64,000 bases of DNA, from positions 1-64,000 of the forward strand of contig JAVBND010000029.1 in assembly GCA_031551775.1 (NCBI GenBank), given 5' to 3'. The notes beneath the pieces were generated by a model that did no database searches, was not told the origin of the DNA, and saw only the letters and a list, made by a program, of their open reading frames with translations. This document shows, piece by piece, positions 50,805 to 58,535 of this stretch. The DNA comes from Anaerozeibacter sp031551775. Lineage in GTDB: Bacteria; Bacillota; Clostridia; Christensenellales; Aristaeellaceae. Within the stretch, counting starts at the first letter, position 1. Every line of letters starts with the position of its first letter. The position numbers were made by a program, and so were the translations under genes.

Positions 50805-51221
50805 CCGGTCAAGGGCAACCAGGAAGGCCTCGTCCTGCGCTTTTTCGCGCTTGGCGGGGCCTTTTACGCGCCCGCCCGCCATGCGGATTTTGCGCGACTG
50901 GTGGCGCGACATGAGCAGGGCATCGATGTTGAATTCTGTGTAGATCAGCCCGTTTTGGCTGAGCGCCTTCGCGCGCCTGCCAAGGCACATCGCGGCCAGG
51001 CCGTAATCCTGCGTGACCACCACGTCGCCCGGCTCCACAAGGTTGACCAGGTAAAAATCGGCGCTGTCGCTGCCCTTGGACACGGTAATGGTCGTCGCGC
51101 CCTCGCGCGCCATTTCGTGCGCTTCATCGCAAACCAGCGTGACCGGAACGCCGGCTTTCGCCGCGCGCTCAATGGAAAGGTTCACCACCGGGCATCCGTC
51201 CGCGTCAATCAAGAGCCTCAT
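50787..51221 (-). CDS. UPF0178/YaiI-family protein (DUF188)
   Basis: 144 residues from ATG 51221, GGAGGAGGGCGC upstream. The family blocks are clear: RLLIDADGCPVVNLSIERAA, DSADFYLVNLVEPGDVVVTQDYGLAAMCLGRRAKALSQNGLIYTEFNID, and RGVKGPAKREK-like C-terminal segment (GRVKGPAKREKAQDEAFL). Conserved acidic residues at the start suggest a PIN-like nuclease fold. Overlaps the pentapeptide gene by ATGA and, convergently, the exported-protein gene. Confidence 0.9.
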   Translation of the reverse strand: MRLLIDADGCPVVNLSIERAAKAGVPVTLVCDEAHEMAREGATTITVSKGSDSADFYLVNLVEPGDVVVTQDYGLAAMCLGRRAKALSQNGLIYTEFNIDALLMSRHQSRKIRMAGGRVKGPAKREKAQDEAFLVALDRLLAGH

Positions 51222-51874
51222 GCGCCCTCCTCCGCCGCGATGACGACGCCCAGGAGCTTTGCCAGATCGCACGCCTGGGCGGGGGTTACAATGGCCCCCT
51301 TGAGCTCGCCGCCCGTCAGCTTGATCCCGTCGATTTCGCACGACCTGAGGTCAAGCCCCTGAAGACGCATCCCGCCGATCTCAGCGCCTGAGAGCGTCGT
51401 TTTCTCGAAGGCGAGGCCGATGACCTTGTTTGCGAGGAAGGCGGCGCCCGCCATGTCGCAGGAAGCAAAAATGACCGAGTGCAGCTTCGCGCGCGAGAGG
51501 TTGACGTAGGACAAAAGCGATTCAGCAAACAGGGCGTTTGAAAGCGAGGCTTCCGACAGGTCCGCGCCCACAAGGCGTGAGGACAGGATTTCTGTGCGCG
51601 TGAAGGCGGCCTTGCGCAAGGCGGCGTTTGAAAAATCGCACCGCTCAAAGGTGCAGTCGGTAAACGAGAGCCACTTGATTTTAAGATTTAAAAAGCGGCA
51701 GCGCACGAACGCGCACCCGGAAAATTCCAGCCGTTCGCCCTCCAGTTCGGCAATCGCGCCATCCTCAAACAGCAGCCCAGCGATTTCCTCGCGCGCTTCC
51801 ACCGCGTTTTCGGCGGCGGCCGCCAGGCAGCCGCCCGGCGCGGGATTCAAGACGCCCGGTTTCAACAGCTTCAT
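51218..51874 (-). CDS. Pentapeptide-repeat protein
   Basis: 218 residues from ATG 51874 (a TTG precedes it in frame). About 20 pentapeptide repeats with centre Leu/Phe spaced every five residues (CAFVRCRFLNLKIKWLSFTDCTFERCDFSNAALRKAAFTRTEIL and on through ADLSEASLSNALFAESLL), forming a right-handed quadrilateral helix. Some relatives mimic DNA and protect gyrase, but nothing here shows that. Strong promoter upstream (51896-51924). Confidence 0.85.
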   Translation of the reverse strand: MKLLKPGVLNPAPGGCLAAAAENAVEAREEIAGLLFEDGAIAELEGERLEFSGCAFVRCRFLNLKIKWLSFTDCTFERCDFSNAALRKAAFTRTEILSSRLVGADLSEASLSNALFAESLLSYVNLSRAKLHSVIFASCDMAGAAFLANKVIGLAFEKTTLSGAEIGGMRLQGLDLRSCEIDGIKLTGGELKGAIVTPAQACDLAKLLGVVIAAEEGA

Positions 51875-51895
51875 CAATCAATCACCCCACGCGCG

Positions 51896-51924
51896 ATTGT
51901 ACCACGCGGCAAGCGGGCAGTCAA
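51896..51924 (-). promoter_or_regulatory. Promoter of the pentapeptide-repeat gene
   Basis: Minus strand: -35 TTGACT (51919-51924), 17-base spacer, extended -10 TGG-TACAAT (51896-51901). Confidence 0.75.
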
Positions 51925-52048
51925 CCGGGCCTCGCTTGGGGCGCGCCAAATCTCTTCAATCAAGCTCTGATTTCTTCCCGCCGCTCTTGTGCAAGTACAT
52001 CCAGGCGCTGCACACAATTCCTGCGCCCACTTTTTGTATTTCATTATA

Positions 52049-52078
52049 TTTACAAATGTGCGGAATTTATGGTATTAT
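52049..52078 (+). promoter_or_regulatory. Promoter of the Ig-like/lipase gene
   Basis: TTTACA (52049-52054), 18-base spacer, TATTAT (52073-52078). The surrounding 80 bases are clearly AT-richer than the rest of the window. Confidence 0.65.
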
Positions 52079-52106
52079 ATGAACAAAACACTTTGGGGGG
52101 ATATTT

Positions 52107-54674
52107 ATGCGCCGCTGGATATGTGCAATGCTGGTTGTTCTGCTAATGGGTGTTGTTCTTACTGCACAGGCGTCGGAAGTCCAGGGTGAAATGAACGCGC
52201 CGAACCCGCAGCTGCATACCGCAACAAAGCCGGTGAGCAAGGCGCCTTATGTAAATATCTGGGGAACGACGGTTACCCAAAATGATCCTGGTCACGTGAT
52301 TGTGCAGGTAGAGATTTTATGGCCTGGACCCGGTTCCATCACGGTACAAGAAATGGGTCTCTATATTCAGAAGAATAATGAAGAACCCGTGCGTTCGAAA
52401 GGTCCGAAGGATTACACCTTCACGAGGTTAACCAATAAATTCAACTATAACCTGCGTACTTTGGATTCTGGCAGTATTTATACGGTGTGGCCTTATGTTG
52501 TCATGTACGACGAGGAATTCACGTATTCCAGCGCGCGCTTTACCACAAAAGGATCGACGGTTACCCTGAGCGAAACGGCCATCGAGCTGACCGTCGGCAC
52601 AACGAGACAACTGACGGCCAGCAGCTCGACCGCCGAGGCGATCCCTGAACTTACTTGGTCATCACGCAACACCAATGTGGCTACTGTATCTTCTAACGGC
52701 CTTGTAACCGGTATTGCGCCCGGCAACACAACAGTAACCGTCGCCGCGGAAAACGGTGTCCCTGCCACTTGCGATGTGACGGTTCACAAAACGCAGGGCG
52801 GCATCACCATCGCCCCTAATGCAGTCACGATTCGCAAGAAAGAATCATTCCGATTAGAAGCAAACACGCTATCCGGGTTGCCGGTTTCTGGAATCGCGTG
52901 GACGAGCAGTGATCCCACCATTGCAAAAGTGTCCCCGGACGGTATGGTTACCGGGGTGAAGAACGGATCTGTGAAGATAACCGCCACGACCCAGGATGGG
53001 TCTAACTACAGCGCGGAAGCGCTGGTTAACGTAGACAATATCTCCCTTCGCCTTGACAAAACCAAGCTGACCATCAATGGCAGCAATATAGAAAAGTTGC
53101 AGGCCATTGTAAATCCAAATGGAGTCAATCGCCCTGTGATTTGGAGCAGCAGCAATACGGAAGTGATTGCTGTCAGCGCGGACGGTACACTCATGCCACA
53201 GCGCGCCGGTAAAGCGAAGATCACCGCCAAGATCAGCGACAAAATCAAGGCGTCTTGCGCAGTGACCGTAAAAGTCGGTGTCGGCAATTGGACGCTGTCC
53301 AAGGGAATCGACGTGGGTGAAGAGGAGCGCGTCGATTTAAACAAACTCATCTCCTCCCTTGACGATGTAAGCGCGGAGGATTTGAGTTGGAGCATCTCCA
53401 AGGACAGCTTGGCATACCGCGAGGGCGATACCCTCGTCATTACAGGCAAGGCCGGCAAGCAATTCACGTTGACATCCGGCGCTGGCACGCTTCAGCAAAG
53501 CAGCTGTGTCGTCAAAATCCGAAAGACTCCCACGAAGATCCTTGTGAACGACTATACCTATCACCAGGGCCGATATTATAAGATCAAGGTGGGTGAGGAA
53601 ATCACAGCGCGCCTGACATTTGAGCCGGGGGGAAGCCAGACATGCCATAATGTGATCTGGGACTGCAAGGAAGCAAGTATCGTGAGCATCACACCGCAGG
53701 AGGAAAAGGTCAAGATCGTCGGACTCAAGCCCGGTTTCGCCAATGTTCTCGTGCATTCTCCTGATGGCAAAGCAACATATGCGATCGTGGTAAACGTAAC
53801 CAACGACACCGACGAGCAAGTGGTGAACGCTGCACTGCGCTCCCCGGCTTCGTTTGACAAGCAAATGGCTAACTTCTGTCTGAAGTCCTGTCAAATGACA
53901 TCTGAAAGTCATCGGTCCGAGGCAAATAAGCACTATTCGGGCGCCGGCTTTACATTTGTGGATTTCTTCGGCTACGAGAAGCGGTGGGGGGACGAATTCA
54001 GGCGCATTCGGTGGACACCACAGATCAGCTTTGCATACCGCATGCAGCCGGATACAAATGAATTGGTGTGTTTCATCGCATTTCGCGGCACGGATTTTTC
54101 GCTCAAAGAATATGATAGCTGGGCAACCGACCTGACTGCCGCAGCCAATTTGCAGGGAACGCACATCGGTTTTGCCAATATGGCAGAAAATATGAAAAAA
54201 ATAGAGCCCAAAATTCCTGTAAAAGTCAATGGGACCACGATGATGCTTTCTCAGTTGCTAGACGCTATCGAAAATAAGCGCACCGATGTTCGTTTAAAGT
54301 TCATCATCACCGGGCACAGCTTGGGCGGTGCATTGACCTACCCGTACGCTGAAACCCTGATGGAGCGTGGTATCAAAAGCGACGACATCATCGTGTATAC
54401 TTTCGCTGCGCCAAAACCTTACACGCCTCTTCGCCGCAACCAGTTGCAAAGCGCTTTCCCCAATGCGTTCAATGTGAATCTGACATCCGACAAAGTACCT
54501 GTTCTGGGCGTACTTGGCGGCATCGGCGATAAACCTGGCAAGAATTTTCCTGTGAACAACGACGACCGCCAAGCGTATTACATTTCGCTGATCAAGGAAG
54601 GCAAGTTCTTCTGGGCGCATGACCAAAATGTGTACCGCACAGCATTTGCCTATGACATGAGGGCAAGTAACTAG
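52107..54674 (+). CDS. Secreted BIG2 repeat protein with C-terminal class 3 lipase domain
   Basis: 855 residues; GGGGGG lies about ten bases before the ATG. Signal peptide MRRWICAMLVVLLMGVVLTAQA. N-terminal beta domain to about 150, then three clear BIG2 Ig-like repeats (about 151-230, 231-315, 316-395; each with W[ST]SS..P.(IV)A.VS.DG.V.G.), then less regular beta regions to about 570. From about 590 an alpha/beta-hydrolase of the lipase_3 type: FIAFRGTDFSLKEYDSWATDL, the nucleophile elbow ITGHSLGGALTYPYAETLM with Ser 738, and FAAPKPYTPL. Composition and codon use are more AT-rich than the neighbours, suggesting recent acquisition. Substrate unknown. Confidence 0.85.
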   Translation: MRRWICAMLVVLLMGVVLTAQASEVQGEMNAPNPQLHTATKPVSKAPYVNIWGTTVTQNDPGHVIVQVEILWPGPGSITVQEMGLYIQKNNEEPVRSKGPKDYTFTRLTNKFNYNLRTLDSGSIYTVWPYVVMYDEEFTYSSARFTTKGSTVTLSETAIELTVGTTRQLTASSSTAEAIPELTWSSRNTNVATVSSNGLVTGIAPGNTTVTVAAENGVPATCDVTVHKTQGGITIAPNAVTIRKKESFRLEANTLSGLPVSGIAWTSSDPTIAKVSPDGMVTGVKNGSVKITATTQDGSNYSAEALVNVDNISLRLDKTKLTINGSNIEKLQAIVNPNGVNRPVIWSSSNTEVIAVSADGTLMPQRAGKAKITAKISDKIKASCAVTVKVGVGNWTLSKGIDVGEEERVDLNKLISSLDDVSAEDLSWSISKDSLAYREGDTLVITGKAGKQFTLTSGAGTLQQSSCVVKIRKTPTKILVNDYTYHQGRYYKIKVGEEITARLTFEPGGSQTCHNVIWDCKEASIVSITPQEEKVKIVGLKPGFANVLVHSPDGKATYAIVVNVTNDTDEQVVNAALRSPASFDKQMANFCLKSCQMTSESHRSEANKHYSGAGFTFVDFFGYEKRWGDEFRRIRWTPQISFAYRMQPDTNELVCFIAFRGTDFSLKEYDSWATDLTAAANLQGTHIGFANMAENMKKIEPKIPVKVNGTTMMLSQLLDAIENKRTDVRLKFIITGHSLGGALTYPYAETLMERGIKSDDIIVYTFAAPKPYTPLRRNQLQSAFPNAFNVNLTSDKVPVLGVLGGIGDKPGKNFPVNNDDRQAYYISLIKEGKFFWAHDQNVYRTAFAYDMRASN

Positions 54675-54833
54675 GTAAGCGCTGATCAATTCGGTTGCGA
54701 GATGGGTTTTGATTTTTCGTTCAGGCGCGCTCGCAGAACCCGAAGGCGTAGCAGCGCTACGTCGAGTGTTTCTGCAGGCGTGTATGGGCGGAAAAGCAGA
54801 ATCTAGATCGTGATCGAATTGATCAGTGCTTAC
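54675..54833. mobile_element. MITE-like element with 19-base terminal inverted repeats
   Basis: GTAAGCGCTGATCAATTCG (54675-54693) and its near-perfect inverse at 54815-54833 (18 of 19). Inside, GCAGAA...TTCTGC and CGTAGC-AGC-GCTACG pair about the centre, so the 159 bases can fold as one long stem. No open reading frame. The left end abuts the stop codon of the lipase gene and the right end supplies the stop codon of the VanZ-like gene. Confidence 0.6.
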
Positions 54834-55314
54834 TTAGGTTCCTCCCCCGCTCAATCCTGCGCCAGATGTACAGAAGCGCCAGTGCCGCGACCCCGCCAAG
54901 CGCCGCGCCGCCCGCGTCGATCAGGACGTCGGTCAGCTGAGCGCCGCGCCCCGGCACTGACAACTGATGAAATTCGTCAATCACCGCGTACAGCGTCGAT
55001 GCGCCCCAGGCAATCGAAACAGCGCGCCACTTTTCAAGGTTGTTAAGCGCCAGCGTCAAAAAAAGGCACAGCATGGCGTATTCCAGCACGTGCGCGCCCT
55101 TGCGCGTCAGGTGGTGGTAGTTTTCGATCACATTTTCCCGCTCGGGTCCCGGCAGGCTGTCAAACCCCGGCGTGACCGCGCGCGCCACAATTTTCGCCAC
55201 TTGGACGCTTTGCTGGCTCGACGTGGCGCCGTCCTGGGCCGACATGGAAAAGATGAGGACCGCCATAAAGGCGACCAATATCCAAAGAGCGATGGTGAGG
55301 TTTCTTTTGACCAA
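54823..55314 (-). CDS. VanZ-like membrane protein
   Basis: 163 residues from TTG 55314 (GGAACGGAG upstream). Four to five hydrophobic segments and the VanZ-family blocks FSMSAQDGATSSQQS near 21, RKGAHVLEYAMLCLFLTLAL near 69 and AVIDEFHQLSVPGRGAQLTDVLIDAGGAALGG. Not associated with van resistance genes here, so the name only marks the fold. The last residues (LSKH) and the stop lie within the inverted-repeat element, so its original C-terminus may have been altered. Confidence 0.8.
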   Translation of the reverse strand: MVKRNLTIALWILVAFMAVLIFSMSAQDGATSSQQSVQVAKIVARAVTPGFDSLPGPERENVIENYHHLTRKGAHVLEYAMLCLFLTLALNNLEKWRAVSIAWGASTLYAVIDEFHQLSVPGRGAQLTDVLIDAGGAALGGVAALALLYIWRRIERGRNLSKH

Positions 55315-55344
55315 TTGAGGCTCCGTTCCTTGGCCGCGCCCAGA

Positions 55345-55393
55345 TAAGCGCCGATCGTCCCGCCAACCGGCAAGCAAACAAATCAGCGCTTAC
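55345..55393. repeat. Short inverted-repeat relative of the MITE-like ends
   Basis: TAAGCGCCGAT (55345-55355) and ATCAGCGCTTA (55382-55392) are inverse with one mismatch, and the latter plus the next C matches the first 12 bases of the terminal repeat at 54675. It lies just upstream of the VanZ-like gene, so that gene is bracketed. Confidence 0.45.
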
Positions 55394-55490
55394 GGCCAAT
55401 GTTTTCCACTCTTTGGCGTATGCCCGCATGAAAAAGTTCGATAGAAATGATATGCCGCGTTCCTTCCCTATATGCCCGGGGGGAATTTTG

Positions 55491-55499
55491 TGCTATACT
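55491..55499 (+). promoter_or_regulatory. Extended -10 directly in front of the Rmt-like gene
   Basis: TGC-TATACT (55491-55499). The usual start point seven bases on coincides with the A of ATG 55507, and no ribosome-binding site fits between, so the transcript is probably leaderless. No good -35 is seen. Confidence 0.55.
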
Positions 55500-55506
55500 A
55501 CGGGGT

Positions 55507-56283
55507 ATGAATCAGCGGGAACAGGCGGCGCTTGACGCCGTCAAAAGCAGCAAAAAATACAGCCAGATTGCGCCCGAGGCGGTTGAGCGTACGTTTGAGG
55601 CGGCGCTTTCGCGCTATCCTTCCCTCAAGCAAGCCGAAAAGGCGGCGCGCAGCGCGCTTCACCAGATCGCGGGCGCGTTTATGCCGGACAATCAAAAGGC
55701 GGCGCGCGCGATGCTCGATCAATACCTGGAAGGCGACGCAAGCGCGCTTGACCGCGCGCTCATGCTGCACGCATCGACGCGCGAACGCGCGGGCGCGCGG
55801 GCGCTTTTTGAGCGGGTATTTGAAAAGACCGGCGCGCGTTTGGCGGTGCTCGACTTTGCCTGCGGGCTGAACCCGCTGGTGCTGGGCGCCATGGGCATTG
55901 CGGCGCGCGGCTACGACATCCACCTGGGCGCGGTGAACCTGGTCAACGAGTGGGCGGCGGCGCGGGGTTGGCAGGTTTTCGCCGAAGCAAGGGACCTGCT
56001 TCGCTCAGGTGAATTTCCCCGGGCGAACCTTGCGCTCTTCATGAAGCTTCTGCCCACGCTCGAGGCGCAAAGGACCGGCAGCGCCATGGAACTGGTCGGG
56101 CGCGTTTGCGCGCGCTTCAAGCTGATCACATTCCCCACGAAGACGCTGTCCGGCCGCTCTGTCGGCATGAAGGACCATTACAGCGCCTGGCTTATGAAAA
56201 ACCTCCCATCTCAATTGACGATTATCGATTCCTTCGAGATGGACGGCGAACTTATCTATCTGACGGAGGATCAAAATGGCTGA
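55507..56283 (+). CDS. 16S rRNA (guanine-1405 N7)-methyltransferase-like protein, ArmA/Rmt family
   Basis: 258 residues. Matches the plasmid-borne aminoglycoside-resistance enzyme ArmA throughout, from memory of that family: VKSSKKYSQIAPEAVERTFEAAL and AARSALHQIAGAF at the N-terminus, HASTRER near 82, SAM loop VLDFACGLNPLVLG near 114-127, YDIHLGAVNLV near 137, LALFMKLLPTLEAQ near 176, KLITFPTKTLSGRSVGMKDHYSAWL near 206 and IDSFEMDGELIYLT at the end. Such enzymes methylate G1405 in helix 44 of 16S rRNA. Activity here is unproven. It overlaps rsmI by eight bases, has no adjacent IS or integron feature, and shares the local GC-rich codon use, so it looks like a resident gene. Confidence 0.85.
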   Translation: MNQREQAALDAVKSSKKYSQIAPEAVERTFEAALSRYPSLKQAEKAARSALHQIAGAFMPDNQKAARAMLDQYLEGDASALDRALMLHASTRERAGARALFERVFEKTGARLAVLDFACGLNPLVLGAMGIAARGYDIHLGAVNLVNEWAAARGWQVFAEARDLLRSGEFPRANLALFMKLLPTLEAQRTGSAMELVGRVCARFKLITFPTKTLSGRSVGMKDHYSAWLMKNLPSQLTIIDSFEMDGELIYLTEDQNG

Positions 56284-57139
56284 ACTGCTCGTGGTGGCAA
56301 CGCCCATCGGCAACCTGAAAGACATGAGCGAGCGCATGAAAGAGGCGCTCGGCGCGTGCGACCTGATCGCGGCGGAGGACACGCGCGTCACGATGAAACT
56401 GCTCTCACACCTGGGGATCAAGAAGCCCATGGTCTCGCTTCACCGCCACAACGAAGGACAAAAGGCCGAGCCGCTGGTGCGGCGCATGGTCGAAGAAGAC
56501 TTGACCGTGTGCGTGACGAGCGACGCGGGTACGCCGGGCATTTCGGATCCCGGCATCGAACTCGTTCGCGCGGCGATTGACGCGGGTGTGCGCGTGACGC
56601 CCATTCCCGGCCCGACCGCGCTTGCGGCGCATCTGTCCGCGACCGGCTTCGACGCGCGCTCGTTTGCCTTTTACGGCTTTCCTCCCCGCGAGGGCAAGGC
56701 GCTTAAGGAGAACCTCAGCAAAGCCGCAGCGCGCGGCATCCCGGTCGCCCTCTTCTACGAATCGCCCCACCGCGTGGTGGGCCTGTGCGAAACCATCCTG
56801 GAACTGTTCCCCGATTGCCATCTGTCGGTGGCCTGCGACCTGACCAAGCTCTACGAGGTCATCCTGACCGGCCAAGCTGCGGAAGTGGTTCAGCAGCTCA
56901 AGGCCAACCCCAATGTGGAGAAGGGCGAATACTCGGTGGCGGTCAGTTGGAACGCGCCGCCCCAAGAGGAGCAAGCGCCCGCGTCACCCATGCCCATCGA
57001 ATGTGCGCTCGTTCAAAAGATGCTTTCCGGGCTTTCGCTCAGCGAAGCCGCCGAAAGCGTCCAGGCCGAAGGACGGGCGCGCAACGAAGTCTACAAGGCG
57101 CGCCTTGCGCTCAAAAAGCTCATCGACAGGGAAGCGTAG
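56276..57139 (+). CDS. rsmI: 16S rRNA (cytidine-1402 2'-O)-methyltransferase
   Basis: 287 residues, tetrapyrrole-methylase fold. N-terminal VVATPIGNLKDMSERMKEAL, then CDLIAAEDTRVTMKLLSHLGI, VTSDAGTPGISDPGIEL and the FYGFPPREGKA block. It methylates C1402 beside the ribosomal P site. The start lies within the end of the ArmA-like gene, so the two rRNA-modifying enzymes of the decoding centre are coupled. The C-terminus carries a helical extension. Confidence 0.94.
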   Translation: MAELLVVATPIGNLKDMSERMKEALGACDLIAAEDTRVTMKLLSHLGIKKPMVSLHRHNEGQKAEPLVRRMVEEDLTVCVTSDAGTPGISDPGIELVRAAIDAGVRVTPIPGPTALAAHLSATGFDARSFAFYGFPPREGKALKENLSKAAARGIPVALFYESPHRVVGLCETILELFPDCHLSVACDLTKLYEVILTGQAAEVVQQLKANPNVEKGEYSVAVSWNAPPQEEQAPASPMPIECALVQKMLSGLSLSEAAESVQAEGRARNEVYKARLALKKLIDREA

Positions 57140-57220
57140 AGCTGCCCCTTTTGCCTAAATGCGCAACGCTCGGCGCGATCAGTCGCTGTGTAAAATTTGT
57201 CGAAACTACTCAAAACGCCG

Positions 57221-57246
57221 CCCATGCAGTTTTGCTGGGTTTTTTT
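57221..57246 (+). terminator. Intrinsic terminator after rsmI
   Basis: CCCA(T)GCA / TGCTGGG, seven pairs with one bulge, loop GTTT, then seven T (57240-57246). The rest of the 208-base gap between rsmI and glgC holds only the glgC promoter. Confidence 0.75.
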
Positions 57247-57279
57247 GGCCGCGGAGTAGTATTTTGGCTGGTTGTGTAG

Positions 57280-57285
57280 TATAAT
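57280..57285 (+). promoter_or_regulatory. -10 of the glgCDA promoter
   Basis: Perfect TATAAT 62 bases before glgC; the -35 region 17 bases upstream is weak (TAGTAT). GGAG of the glgC ribosome-binding site lies near 57333. Confidence 0.45.
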
Positions 57286-57347
57286 GTTATAAACTGATTA
57301 TCAATACGGATCTCCGGGGTATGTTAGGATAAAGGAGTTGGTTCTAG

Positions 57348-58535
57348 ATGCAAAAGAAGCAGTGCATCGCCATGCTGCTCGCCGGCGGTCAGGGCAGCAG
57401 GTTGGGACTTCTGACCAAGACACTGGCCAAGCCGGCTGTGCCCTTCGGCGGAAAATACCGCATCATCGATTTCCCTCTTTCCAATTGCTCAAACTCGGGC
57501 ATTGATGTGGTGGGGGTGCTGACGCAGTACATGCCCCTTGAGCTCAACCGCTACATCGGCACCGGCCAACCGTGGGACCTTGACCTGGTCAACGGCGGCG
57601 TGTTCGTATTGCCGCCCTATGTCAAAGGAAAAATAGGCGAATGGTACCGCGGCACCGCCAACGCCATATACCAAAACATCCCCTTTATTGAGCAGTACAA
57701 TCCCGAATATGTGCTGATCCTCTCGGGTGACCACATCTACAAGATGAACTACAACGCCATGCTGCGCTTCCACATCAAGAACGAAGCCGATTGCACCATC
57801 GCGGTAAGACCGGTTCCCTGGGAGGAGGCGCCCTCCTTTGGCATCATGAACACCGATGAGGCAAACCGCATCACCGAGTTTGAGGAAAAACCCAAGAAAC
57901 CCAAGAGCAACCGCGCTTCGATGGGCGTGTACATTTTCAAATGGCCGGTGCTTCGCCGCTACCTCGAAGAGGACGAGCAAAACCCAAACTCGCACAACGA
58001 TTTTGGCAAAAACATCATCCCCGGCATGCTGGGCGACGGCCTCAAACTCATGGCCTACAGCTTTGAGGATTACTGGAAGGACGTCGGAACCATCGAGTCG
58101 CTCTGGGAGAGCAACATGGACCTGATCAAGGACCCGCCCGAGTTCAACCTCTACGACAAGCGCTGGCGCATCTACGCGCGCAATCCCATCATGCCGCCGC
58201 ATTACGTGGGCGAAAGCGCGCTGGTAGACGGCAGCATGGTGACCGAGGGCTGCGAAGTATTCGGCACGGTGCTCAGAAGCGTGCTCTTCGCGGGCGTAAC
58301 GGTTGAGGAAAACGCGGTGGTTGAAGACAGCGTCATCATGCCCGGCACTGTGATCAAGCGCGGCGCGATCGTGCGCCGTGCAATCGTGGGCGAGCGCGCG
58401 GTCATCGGAGAAGGCGCGGTGGTCGGCGGCGGGGGAGAGAGTAAAATCGCGCTGGTCGGCTCAGGCGCGCACATTGCGGACGGGGCGGCCGTAGGGCCTG
58501 GCGAGCAGTCGAGCGGGCGGAAGGAGGAAGCGTAA
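57348..58535 (+). CDS. glgC: Glucose-1-phosphate adenylyltransferase, catalytic subunit
   Basis: 395 residues. Makes ADP-glucose from glucose-1-phosphate and ATP, the committed step of glycogen synthesis. N-terminal nucleotide loop AMLLAGGQGSRLGLLT near 9-24, with the conserved KPAVPFGGKYRIIDFPLSN; YRGTANAIYQNI near 103; catalytic-site ILSGDHIYKMNY near 125; sugar-binding EEKPKKPKSNRASMGVYIF near 182. C-terminal left-handed beta-helix (VVEDSVIMPGTVIKRGAIVRRAIVG). Immediately followed by glgD (TAAATG). Confidence 0.95.
   Translation: MQKKQCIAMLLAGGQGSRLGLLTKTLAKPAVPFGGKYRIIDFPLSNCSNSGIDVVGVLTQYMPLELNRYIGTGQPWDLDLVNGGVFVLPPYVKGKIGEWYRGTANAIYQNIPFIEQYNPEYVLILSGDHIYKMNYNAMLRFHIKNEADCTIAVRPVPWEEAPSFGIMNTDEANRITEFEEKPKKPKSNRASMGVYIFKWPVLRRYLEEDEQNPNSHNDFGKNIIPGMLGDGLKLMAYSFEDYWKDVGTIESLWESNMDLIKDPPEFNLYDKRWRIYARNPIMPPHYVGESALVDGSMVTEGCEVFGTVLRSVLFAGVTVEENAVVEDSVIMPGTVIKRGAIVRRAIVGERAVIGEGAVVGGGGESKIALVGSGAHIADGAAVGPGEQSSGRKEEA

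Noticed and set aside
54823..55314. Vancomycin-resistance locus
   Set aside because: Only a VanZ-fold protein is present; no vanA/B-type ligase, vanH, vanX or VanRS genes.
55507..56283. Recently acquired plasmid-type resistance gene
   Set aside because: No IS, integron or composition change borders it, and it overlaps rsmI, so a resident gene is more likely.
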